A stretch of DNA of 5,436 nt. It comes from Gammaproteobacteria bacterium UBA3067 (GTDB lineage: Bacteria; Pseudomonadota; Gammaproteobacteria; Pseudomonadales; UBA3067). The notes under the pieces were generated by a model, which saw only the letters and a program-made list of their open reading frames with translations, made no database searches and had not been told where the DNA came from. The stretch covers positions 1 to 5,436 of the forward strand of contig DFBZ01000011.1 in assembly GCA_002366835.1 (NCBI GenBank), read 5' to 3'. Shown in pieces: positions 1 through 4,925 of this stretch (positions are counted from its first letter, which is position 1; every line of letters starts with the position of its first letter). The translations under genes and the position numbers were made by a program.

Positions 1-345
1 CTGATCGCTGCAGCCACCAGCGGCAACCCCAAATTTTTTCTTGGCACAGACAGCGCCCCCCACACCCAAGATGCTAAAGAAAGCGCCTGTGGCTGCGCGG
101 GCTGCTACACTGCACCGACAGCCATCGAGCTGTACGCCGAAGTATTCGATACTCAGGGCGCTCTCGATAAACTTGAAGGTTTCTCAAGTTTTTTTGGCCC
201 TGATTTTTACGGCTTAGCCCGCAATACCGACACCCTCACCCTGCTCCGCAAGCCCTGGACAGTGCCCGCTTCCTATAATATGGCAGGCACAGCGCTTATC
301 CCGCTGAGGGCAAATGAGGAGCTGGCGTGGCAAGTCAAACGCTAA
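1..345 (+). CDS. pyrC: Dihydroorotase PyrC, 3' part only (5' end outside window)
   Basis: This is the last 114 codons of homodimeric (class II) dihydroorotase, the zinc enzyme that interconverts N-carbamoyl-aspartate and dihydroorotate in pyrimidine synthesis in the cytoplasm. The frame is open from the first base and ends in TAA. The diagnostic motif FFLGTDSAPH lies at fragment residues 12-21. Its Asp (D17) corresponds to the catalytic base D250 of E. coli PyrC and its His (H21) to H254. The following ESACGCAGCYTAPTA segment and the later FFGPDFYGL segment are also typical of PyrC. E. coli PyrC has 348 residues, so about two thirds of the protein lies upstream of the window. The C-terminus looks complete. 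RNase T follows after 61 bp, the order I recall from pseudomonads, and the two may be co-transcribed because no terminator is visible between them. Confidence 0.96.
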   Translation: MIAAATSGNPKFFLGTDSAPHTQDAKESACGCAGCYTAPTAIELYAEVFDTQGALDKLEGFSSFFGPDFYGLARNTDTLTLLRKPWTVPASYNMAGTALIPLRANEELAWQVKR

Positions 346-406
346 GCCAGCAACTATTCCACCAAGCCTTATCAACGCCTATTCACCCCCAACTTGAGTC
401 TTTTTA

Positions 407-1033
407 ATGACAGATGATACTTACCCCGGCATAGCCAATCGCTTTCGGGGTTTTTTGCCCGTTGTGGTCGATGTGGAAACCGGTGGCTTCAACGCCCAAA
501 CGGATGCTCTGCTCGAAGTAGCAGCCATATGCCTCACCATGAATGATAAGGGCCTGATGGAAGTCGAAAGCGAACATTTTTACAATGTTCAGCCCTTTAT
601 CGGTGCCAATATCGAAGAAGCAGCCCTCAAGTTTACCGGCATTAATCCTCACAGCGCATTGCGCGCAGCGGTGAGCGAACACAAAGCATTGCCAAATATT
701 TTCAGCCCCATTCGCAGCGCAGTAAAACGAAATCACTGCACGCGCGCGGTTTTAGTCGGCCACAATGCCACCTTTGATTTGTCATTTATCAATGCTGCTG
801 CAGATCGTTGCAAGGTCAAACGCAACCCCTTCCACCCATTTTCTACCTTTGATACAGCGGCTTTGTCAGGGCTCGCTTATGGGCAAACCGTACTCGCAAA
901 AGCCTGCGAAGCGGCAGAAATACCCTTTAACCCCGCCCAGGCGCATAGCGCACTTTACGACTGCAGAGTCACCGCTGAGCTTTTCTGTAAGATTGTCAAT
1001 CGCTGGAAAGAATTGGGGGGCTGGGAACAATAA
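407..1033 (+). CDS. rnt: Ribonuclease T
   Basis: This is a 208-residue DEDDh-family 3'-5' exoribonuclease. It trims the 3' ends of tRNA, 5S and 23S rRNA and other stable RNAs and can also act on single-stranded DNA 3' ends; it works as a cytoplasmic homodimer. All five catalytic residues are visible: D22 and E24 (VVVDVETGGF, ExoI motif), D124 (GHNATFDLSF, ExoII), and H180 and D185 (AHSALYD, ExoIII). They sit one residue earlier than D23/E25/D125/H181/D186 of the E. coli enzyme. The KRNPFHPFSTFDTAAL segment (138-153) is also characteristic. The protein is a few residues shorter at the C-terminus than the 215-residue E. coli protein and ends in the usual NRWKELGGW. The ATG start gives the family-typical N-terminus ending in RFRGF; the ribosome binding site is weak (TTGAG, about 8 bases upstream). 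Confidence 0.97.
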   Translation: MTDDTYPGIANRFRGFLPVVVDVETGGFNAQTDALLEVAAICLTMNDKGLMEVESEHFYNVQPFIGANIEEAALKFTGINPHSALRAAVSEHKALPNIFSPIRSAVKRNHCTRAVLVGHNATFDLSFINAAADRCKVKRNPFHPFSTFDTAALSGLAYGQTVLAKACEAAEIPFNPAQAHSALYDCRVTAELFCKIVNRWKELGGWEQ

Positions 1034-1056
1034 ACGTTTTACTCCCACACTTAATC

Positions 1057-1061
1057 AGAGG
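1057..1061 (+). promoter_or_regulatory. Ribosome binding site deciding a TTG start
   Basis: AGAGG ends 8 bases before a TTG codon at 1070. No ATG or GTG lies near the start of the frame, and the FAD-binding strand begins only a few residues later, so TTG is the only start that keeps the dinucleotide-binding fold intact. Confidence 0.6.
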
Positions 1062-1069
1062 CCGACTCG

Positions 1070-2260
1070 TTGAAAAATAGCAATTACGACGCCATTATTG
1101 TCGGCGGTGGCGCGGCAGGTTTATTTTGTGCCGCACAAATCGCGCAACGAAAAAAAAAGGTCCTTGTTTTGGAGCGCACCAACAAAGTGGGGAAAAAAAT
1201 ACTGATGTCCGGTGGCGGGCGCTGCAACTTTACCAACATGTATGTAGAGCCTGAAAACTACCTGTCAAACAACCCCCACTTCTGTAAATCGGCCCTGAAC
1301 GGTTATAACCAATGGGAATTTATCGCACTGGTTGAGCAATACCAAATCCCTTATCACGAGAAAAAACTCGGCCAGTTATTTTGTGATGACAGCGCAAAAG
1401 ATATATTAAAACTACTTTTATCCGAGTGCGAAAAACACGGTGTTGAAATAAAAACCCAGTGCGACATCACCTCTCTGGATTACTCATCTCACTACCAGGT
1501 TCAAACCAGTCTCGGGCTATTTCAAGCCGAAGCCGTGGTAATCGCCAGTGGCGGTTTATCTATTCCCTCCATGGGTGTGACTGGTTTTGGTTATGAAATG
1601 GCACAGCAATTTGGTCTCGAGGTGCTCCCCACACGCGCCGGCCTAGTACCTTTCACTTTTAGTGATGCGTTTAAAAACCTGAGCAATAAGCTAAGCGGTT
1701 TATCACTCGATGCTGAACTTTCAAACCAAGAGCAATCATTTCGGGAAAACATTCTCTTTACCCATCGCGGCTTAAGCGGACCAGCCGCTTTGCAACTATC
1801 CTCCTACTGGCAGACTGGCGAAAATATCTCTCTCAATTTACTTCCCGATATTTCTGCACCAGACTGGTTATTAGAGTGTAAATCTAAACATGCAAAGAAC
1901 TTATTAAAAACGGTGCTCGTTGAAAAACTGCCAAAAAATCTGGTAGTGGAATTAGAAAACCTATGGTGGCCAAAACAAATACGAACCCCATTGGCCGAAT
2001 TTAGCCACCAACAACTTACTGACATTGGTGAGCAGCTAAATGCCTGGCAATTAAAACCAGCAGGCACTGAAGGCTACCGCACAGCAGAGGTTACTTTGGG
2101 TGGCGTAGACACCAATGAGCTATCCTCAAAAACCATGGAAAGCAAACAACAAAGCGGTTTGTTTTTTATCGGTGAAGTGGTGGATGTTACTGGCCATTTA
2201 GGAGGCTTTAATTTCCAATGGGCCTGGTCATCGGCTTATGCGGCAGCGCAAGCGATATAA
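1070..2260 (+). CDS. YhiN/HI0933-family FAD-dependent flavoprotein
   Basis: This is a 396-residue flavoprotein of the HI0933/YhiN family (TIGR00275-type; E. coli YhiN is about the same size). The N-terminal Rossmann strand carries the FAD motif VGGGAAGL (residues 11-18), with the ribose-binding acidic residue E35 at the end of the second strand. The family signature GKKILMSGGGRCNFTN is at 41-56. VVIASGGLSIPSMGVTG marks the second nucleotide-contact region, and ILFTHRGLSGPAALQLSSYW the middle domain. The C-terminal FAD segment GEVVDVTGHLGGFNFQWAW runs from 368 to about 386. The physiological substrate is not established for this family; the 'aminoacetone oxidase' label in some databases is tentative. 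The start is TTG with an AGAGG ribosome binding site, 36 bp after rnt, so it could be the last gene of a pyrC-rnt transcript. The gene contains an A9 run at 1150-1158 and an A7 run at 1193-1199. Confidence 0.93.
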   Translation: MKNSNYDAIIVGGGAAGLFCAAQIAQRKKKVLVLERTNKVGKKILMSGGGRCNFTNMYVEPENYLSNNPHFCKSALNGYNQWEFIALVEQYQIPYHEKKLGQLFCDDSAKDILKLLLSECEKHGVEIKTQCDITSLDYSSHYQVQTSLGLFQAEAVVIASGGLSIPSMGVTGFGYEMAQQFGLEVLPTRAGLVPFTFSDAFKNLSNKLSGLSLDAELSNQEQSFRENILFTHRGLSGPAALQLSSYWQTGENISLNLLPDISAPDWLLECKSKHAKNLLKTVLVEKLPKNLVVELENLWWPKQIRTPLAEFSHQQLTDIGEQLNAWQLKPAGTEGYRTAEVTLGGVDTNELSSKTMESKQQSGLFFIGEVVDVTGHLGGFNFQWAWSSAYAAAQAI

Positions 2261-2288
2261 GACAAAGCTCTAGTCGTCTTATATCGCT
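2251..2288 (+). terminator. 13-bp perfect stem-loop overlapping the flavoprotein stop codon
   Basis: AGCGATATAAGAC (2251-2263) pairs perfectly with GTCTTATATCGCT (2276-2288) around a 12-base loop. The left arm includes the last two sense codons and the TAA stop of the flavoprotein gene. The stem is AT-rich in its middle and only CATTTAC follows, not a real T-run. It is therefore a weak candidate for an intrinsic terminator and could equally be an RNA 3'-end stabiliser or attenuator. It lies between the flavoprotein gene and alaA. Confidence 0.45.
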
Positions 2289-2300
2289 CATTTACAACCC

Positions 2301-2322
2301 TACTTAAAACATACTTAACACA
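2301..2322 (+). repeat. Tandem 11-bp direct repeat upstream of alaA
   Basis: TACTTAAAACA (2301-2311) is followed directly by TACTTAACACA (2312-2322), identical at 10 of 11 positions. The 11-bp period is close to one DNA helical turn and the pair ends 17 bp before the alaA start. A TTTACA hexamer (2291-2296), resembling a -35 element, lies just upstream, but no good -10 box sits at the right distance. A regulator site is possible but not shown. Confidence 0.4.
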
Positions 2323-2339
2323 TAGCAGTCAGGTATACC

Positions 2340-3584
2340 GTGAAAGAAATTAACAAGTCATCAAAGCTGGATAATGTTTGTTACGACATCCGAGGCCCCG
2401 TGCTGGATAAAGCACAACAAATGGAAGAAGAAGGCCATCAAATCTTCAAGCTTAATATCGGCAACCCTGCCCCCTTCGGTTTTGAAGCGCCTGAAGATAT
2501 TCTCAGGGATGTGATCCACCACTTGCCTAAGTCCGTCGGTTATTCCGACTCCAAAGGTCTGTACTCCGCCCGCACCGCCATCATGCAACAGTATCAAACC
2601 CAAGGTGTGGCACATGTTGCCATCGACGATATTTTTTTAGGCAACGGCGTCAGTGAATTAATTGTTATGTCCATGCAGGCATTACTGGAAAACAATGACG
2701 AAATATTAATTCCCGCGCCCGATTATCCATTGTGGACGGCGGCGGTATCCTTGTCCGGTGGCAACCCCGTACATTATCTCTGTGATGAATCAGATAATTG
2801 GTATCCTGATCTGGATGACATGGAGAAGAAAATATCAAAAAGAACCCGTGGCATTGTGGTCATAAACCCCAACAACCCGACCGGCGCTGTATACCCAGAA
2901 GAACTGCTTAAACGAATCGTCAAGCTGGCAAAAAAGCATAATTTAATTATTTTCGCTGATGAGATATACGACAAAATCCTCTATGACGATGCCAAACATA
3001 CCTGCCTGGCAAGCTTGTGTGAGAACCAGCTTTGTATTTCTTATAACGGCCTATCCAAAAGCTATCGTGTCGCTGGTTTCCGTGCCGGCTGGATGCTCGT
3101 GAGTGGCTCCAAAGAATATGCCAGAGATTATATTAGCGGCCTCAACATGCTTGCCTCGATGCGCCTGTGTGCCAACGTGCCCGCACAAAATGCCATCCAA
3201 ACTGCGCTGGGTGGCTACCAGAGCATTCAGGATTTAATACTGCCCTCTGGGCGCTTGGGCAAACAACGCGACCTTGCGTGGCAATTACTCACCGATATTC
3301 CCGGTGTAAACTGCGTTAAACCCAAAGCAGCACTGTATTTATTCGTAGGCCTCGATCCGAACATTTATTCCATCGAAGACGATGAACAATTTGCACTGGA
3401 ATTACTTCTGCAAGAAAAAGTGCTGGTGGTACATGGCAGCGGCTTTAACTGGCCGCAAAAAAATCACTTCCGCATTGTATTTCTCCCCATAGAAGAGGAG
3501 CTCAAAGAAGCCATTTCTCGTATTGCAGCATTCCTCGCGCGTTACCGAAAAGCCTCCAATAATACGAAGAACCCAGAAAAATAG
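2340..3584 (+). CDS. alaA: Alanine-synthesising aminotransferase AlaA (PLP-dependent, class I/II)
   Basis: This 414-residue protein is very similar along its length to E. coli AlaA (YfbQ, 405 residues), the glutamate-pyruvate aminotransferase that makes most L-alanine from pyruvate. Shared signatures include SSKLDNVCYDIRGPVL near the N-terminus, LNIGNPAPFGFEAP at 38-51 and SDSKGLYSAR at 69-78. NPNNPTG is at 176-182 and DEIYDKILYDD at 207-217. The Schiff-base lysine is K240 in GLSKSYRVAGFR, and the substrate carboxylate-binding arginine is R378 in HFRIVFLP. The start is GTG, preceded by AGGT (2331-2334) inside the palindrome GGTATACC; this start reproduces the AlaA N-terminus. The C-terminus carries about ten extra polar residues (SNNTKNPEK end) compared with E. 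coli. A small HicB-like gene follows after 8 bp, so the two are probably one transcript. Confidence 0.95.
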   Translation: MKEINKSSKLDNVCYDIRGPVLDKAQQMEEEGHQIFKLNIGNPAPFGFEAPEDILRDVIHHLPKSVGYSDSKGLYSARTAIMQQYQTQGVAHVAIDDIFLGNGVSELIVMSMQALLENNDEILIPAPDYPLWTAAVSLSGGNPVHYLCDESDNWYPDLDDMEKKISKRTRGIVVINPNNPTGAVYPEELLKRIVKLAKKHNLIIFADEIYDKILYDDAKHTCLASLCENQLCISYNGLSKSYRVAGFRAGWMLVSGSKEYARDYISGLNMLASMRLCANVPAQNAIQTALGGYQSIQDLILPSGRLGKQRDLAWQLLTDIPGVNCVKPKAALYLFVGLDPNIYSIEDDEQFALELLLQEKVLVVHGSGFNWPQKNHFRIVFLPIEEELKEAISRIAAFLARYRKASNNTKNPEK

Positions 3585-3592
3585 AGAAAACT

Positions 3593-3853
3593 ATGAATTA
3601 CCCTATTGTGGTTTTTATGGACGACGAAAAAACTTACCGCGTACTCGTTCCCGACTTTGGCGATTTATCGTTTATTTGTGGCAATCTGGATGATGCCTTT
3701 GAGGATGGAAAAAAGGTAATAGAAGAAAAAATCAGCGAACTAAAGGCCCAAGGCAAGAGCATCCCCCTTGCCAGCCAGCGTGAACAATATGTTACCCGTT
3801 ACCTTGACGCCGTCTTGGTAAACCAAGTAAGCGTCGATGCGTACACAGAATAA
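3593..3853 (+). CDS. Orphan HicB-like single-domain protein
   Basis: This 86-residue protein resembles the HicB-like fold (partial RNase H-like, as in HicB antitoxins). MNYPIVVFMDDEKTYRVLVPDFGDLSF corresponds to the usual N-terminal YPVVI...Y-V-VPDLPGC strands. GNLDDAFEDGKKVIEEKISELKAQGKSIPLAS corresponds to the GDTLEEAL-A-EAI helix and the typical IP-PS turn, and the end VNQVSVDAY matches the closing strand. No ribbon-helix-helix or helix-turn-helix domain follows, unlike many true HicB antitoxins. No HicA toxin is encoded on either side: alaA lies upstream and a convergent hemerythrin gene downstream. The ATG is 8 bp after the alaA stop, and the likely ribosome binding site (AGAG, 3583-3586) overlaps that stop, suggesting translational coupling to alaA. 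Its function is unknown; a stand-alone protein-protein or RNA-interaction role is as likely as an antitoxin role. Confidence 0.75.
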   Translation: MNYPIVVFMDDEKTYRVLVPDFGDLSFICGNLDDAFEDGKKVIEEKISELKAQGKSIPLASQREQYVTRYLDAVLVNQVSVDAYTE

Positions 3854-3858
3854 GACAG

Positions 3859-4443
3859 CTAAACAAAACTAAAACCATCTCTCTGCATCTGTTGGTCTGT
3901 TTCACGTATTTTTTGAAAAAGCCCATCGTACTTGCCCTCTAACTGGCTACCAAATAAAGGGTCTTTTATTTCTTTATGAGTTAAGTTGAGATTTTTAACC
4001 ACCTGGTCACTGAGATAAACATCTACAACAGGATAAATTGCCGTTTTTTCAGTGCTAAGGTGGCTAATTTGTCGATCCAGATACTCATAGGTATCGTCAA
4101 TAAGTTGCTCACTGGGCAAACAATCACTTTCGATACTGTCTCTATAGGCCGATTTAATATACCGCGTGGCTGACTCTAACTCCTGATGCTCAATCAACAA
4201 ACTTTCCACCGTATAGGACTGGGGGATATCTCTTTCCAGCAACTCTGCAAAGAGAATATCTTCCGAAGGATGATGCCAAAACTCGGGGTATGCCTGCATA
4301 TAGTCCAGCACATTTAAAATCAGCCCAGGATCGGGAAGTAACCAGTTTCCACCTCGATACAAATCAAGCTGATGTTGAACACAAGAAAACAAACGTAGGA
4401 AGCGACGATGATCAAGATTTAATTGTTTCATCAAGGTTTGCAT
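3859..4443 (-). CDS. Hemerythrin HHE-domain protein
   Basis: This is a 194-residue soluble, mostly helical protein with the complete duplicated HHE ligand pattern of the hemerythrin-like family. H12 lies in LDHRRF, H57-x3-E61 in WHHPSED, H86 in LLIEHQEL, and H128-x3-E132 in HLSTEKTAIYP. These six residues are expected to hold a non-haem di-iron site in a four-helix bundle (about residues 5-145). The tail of about 50 residues contains DPLFG, seen in many relatives of this subgroup. Members bind O2 or NO, store iron or sense it; the exact role here cannot be read from the sequence. The first ATG is chosen because AGGAGG sits 8 bases upstream, although a second Met at residue 5 exists. The stop is 5 bp from the convergent HicB-like stop. 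A perfect FNR/Anr box about 104 bp upstream suggests oxygen-responsive expression. A NifY/NafY-type gene lies further upstream on the same strand. Confidence 0.92.
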   Translation of the reverse strand: MQTLMKQLNLDHRRFLRLFSCVQHQLDLYRGGNWLLPDPGLILNVLDYMQAYPEFWHHPSEDILFAELLERDIPQSYTVESLLIEHQELESATRYIKSAYRDSIESDCLPSEQLIDDTYEYLDRQISHLSTEKTAIYPVVDVYLSDQVVKNLNLTHKEIKDPLFGSQLEGKYDGLFQKIRETDQQMQRDGFSFV

Positions 4444-4451
4444 AACTTAAC

Positions 4452-4457
4452 CCTCCT
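4452..4457 (-). promoter_or_regulatory. Strong Shine-Dalgarno of the hemerythrin gene
   Basis: Read on the minus strand, AGGAGG precedes the ATG at 4443 with an 8-base spacer. It is the strongest ribosome binding site in the window and fixes the start at the first Met rather than at Met5. Confidence 0.8.
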
Positions 4458-4518
4458 GGCAGGCTGTCGGACAATATTGGTGCAAGCAACCTAAAAAAAT
4501 ACTGCAGCACAGAGCTGT

Positions 4519-4524
4519 AAGCTA
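4519..4524 (-). promoter_or_regulatory. Candidate -10 box of the FNR-type hemerythrin promoter
   Basis: TAGCTT on the minus strand is a poor match to TATAAT. It lies where a class II FNR-activated promoter would need it: a start point near 4512 puts the centre of the FNR box at -41.5 and leaves a leader of about 69 bases. A weak -10 is tolerated at activator-dependent promoters. The position is inferred from spacing only. Confidence 0.35.
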
Positions 4525-4546
4525 CCCGACATACTTCCCTCATTCC

Positions 4547-4560
4547 TTGATGTGAATCAA
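4547..4560 (-). promoter_or_regulatory. Perfect FNR/Anr box upstream of the hemerythrin gene
   Basis: TTGATgtgaATCAA matches the FNR/Anr/Dnr consensus TTGAT-N4-ATCAA at all ten defined positions, and the palindrome extends by one more pair (C4546/G4561). No + strand gene lies downstream, so the natural target is the hemerythrin gene on the minus strand, whose ATG is about 104 bases away. FNR-type regulators activate under low oxygen (Dnr-type under NO), so the hemerythrin is expected to be induced in those conditions. CRP could in principle use a similar half-site, but TTGAT rather than TGTGA favours FNR. Confidence 0.75.
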
Positions 4561-4636
4561 GCCACGTGCGAACACCCCAGTGAGGAAATGATTTCAGCCA
4601 ATTTAAGCAAATGCGAAGGAAATAAAAGGCATTCCC

Positions 4637-4664
4637 GTAAGGTTTAGCGCGTAAGGTTTAGGGC
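4637..4664 (+). repeat. Tandem 14-bp direct repeat
   Basis: GTAAGGTTTAGCGC (4637-4650) is followed at once by GTAAGGTTTAGGGC (4651-4664), identical at 13 of 14 positions. It lies between the FNR-type promoter and the MITE-like element. It could be a local slippage duplication or a double operator; nothing in the sequence decides between them. Confidence 0.55.
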
Positions 4665-4801
4665 ACCAAAAAATGTAAGCTAACAAGCTTTAAAAGAAAG
4701 GAGTGTACCTTGCAATGACTTATGCTGCTCGCCTTAGCAGGCTGTTGAAATTCGCTGAGTTGAGCCAGATACAAGGAAAAATTAAGTGAAAAAGCGGACG
4801 A

Positions 4802-4815
4802 CCCCATGGATGGGG
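4802..4815. repeat. Internal hairpin 1 (ATGGAT loop)
   Basis: CCCC (4802-4805) pairs with GGGG (4812-4815) around the six-base loop ATGGAT. It lies inside the MITE-like element and shares the CCATGGAYGG core with the hairpin 23 bp further on. Confidence 0.55.
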
Positions 4816-4821
4816 AAGGCA

Positions 4822-4841
4822 CGGTTCCATGGACGGAACCG
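4822..4841. repeat. Internal hairpin 2 (ATGGAC loop)
   Basis: CGGTTCC (4822-4828) pairs perfectly with GGAACCG (4835-4841) around the loop ATGGAC. Stem sequence differs from hairpin 1 while the loop is nearly the same, which suggests that the hairpin shape and loop, rather than the stem sequence, are what is kept. Confidence 0.6.
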
Positions 4842-4925
4842 GTAGGGCCAAGTCAGTAGAATTTCAACAACCTGCTAGGGACACGTTATAGAAACGAACG
4901 ATACACCAATAAGCAGCGAGTATAT

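Larger units (their letters stand above)
4732..4880. mobile_element. 149-bp MITE-like element with 22-bp terminal inverted repeats
   Basis: The left end (4732-4753, core TAGCAGGCTGTTGAAATTC at 4735-4753) is the reverse complement of the right end (4859-4880, core GAATTTCAACAACCTGCTA at 4859-4877). The core has one mismatch in 19; outside it come one G:T-type pair and two further matches. The 105-bp interior has no gene and holds two hairpins with related loops. Small size, long terminal inverted repeats, no coding capacity and an intergenic position beside a nif-type gene fit a non-autonomous miniature transposable element. Both cores begin and end with TA, which could be the target duplication if the mover is of the Tc1/mariner (IS630) type; no longer target duplication is visible in the flanks. 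The alternative is a non-mobile structured intergenic repeat. Confidence 0.65.
4444..4925. other. 482-bp non-coding stretch between the hemerythrin and NifY/NafY-like genes
   Basis: No convincing gene lies here; the longest start-to-stop frames I checked are about 20-24 codons. It contains the hemerythrin ribosome binding site and FNR-type promoter (4452-4561), a tandem 14-bp repeat (4637-4664), a well-formed but apparently unused AAAGGAG motif (4697-4703), and the MITE-like element (4732-4880). I looked for sigma-54 -24/-12 promoters (GG-N10-GC with TGGCAC/TTGCA-like context) on both strands and found none. No clear intrinsic terminator follows the NifY/NafY-like stop, unless the hairpins of the MITE-like element serve as one. 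Confidence 0.7.

Noticed and set aside
404..736. 110-codon minus-strand frame opposite rnt
   Set aside because: It lies fully on the complementary strand of a well-conserved RNase T gene and its protein resembles nothing I recognise; it is a shadow frame.
765..1073. 102-codon + strand frame inside the second half of rnt
   Set aside because: It is in an alternative frame of rnt, has no ribosome binding site and no family motifs, and only exists because of the codon choice of the real gene.
1804..2067. 87-codon minus-strand frame opposite the flavoprotein gene
   Set aside because: It overlaps a conserved coding region completely and its low-complexity composition has no protein-like features.
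3593..3853. Complete HicAB toxin-antitoxin module
   Set aside because: Only the HicB-like half is present; neither flank encodes a HicA-like protein of about 60 residues, so a full module cannot be called.
4516..4531. TGT-N10-ACA match to a NifA upstream activator site
   Set aside because: The motif fits, but it is short enough to occur by chance in a region this size, overlaps the proposed FNR-type promoter, and no sigma-54 -24/-12 promoter lies between it and the hemerythrin start.
4588..4647. 19-codon + strand frame starting with ATGATTTCA
   Set aside because: It is very short, has TGAGG too close to the ATG to work well, and ends inside the tandem 14-bp repeat; no support for coding.
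4715..4789. 24-codon + strand frame starting at an ATG about 11 bases after AAAGGAG
   Set aside because: Most of it reads into the left end of the MITE-like element, it has no recognisable motif, and the spacing to the Shine-Dalgarno-like motif is long; a chance frame is more likely.
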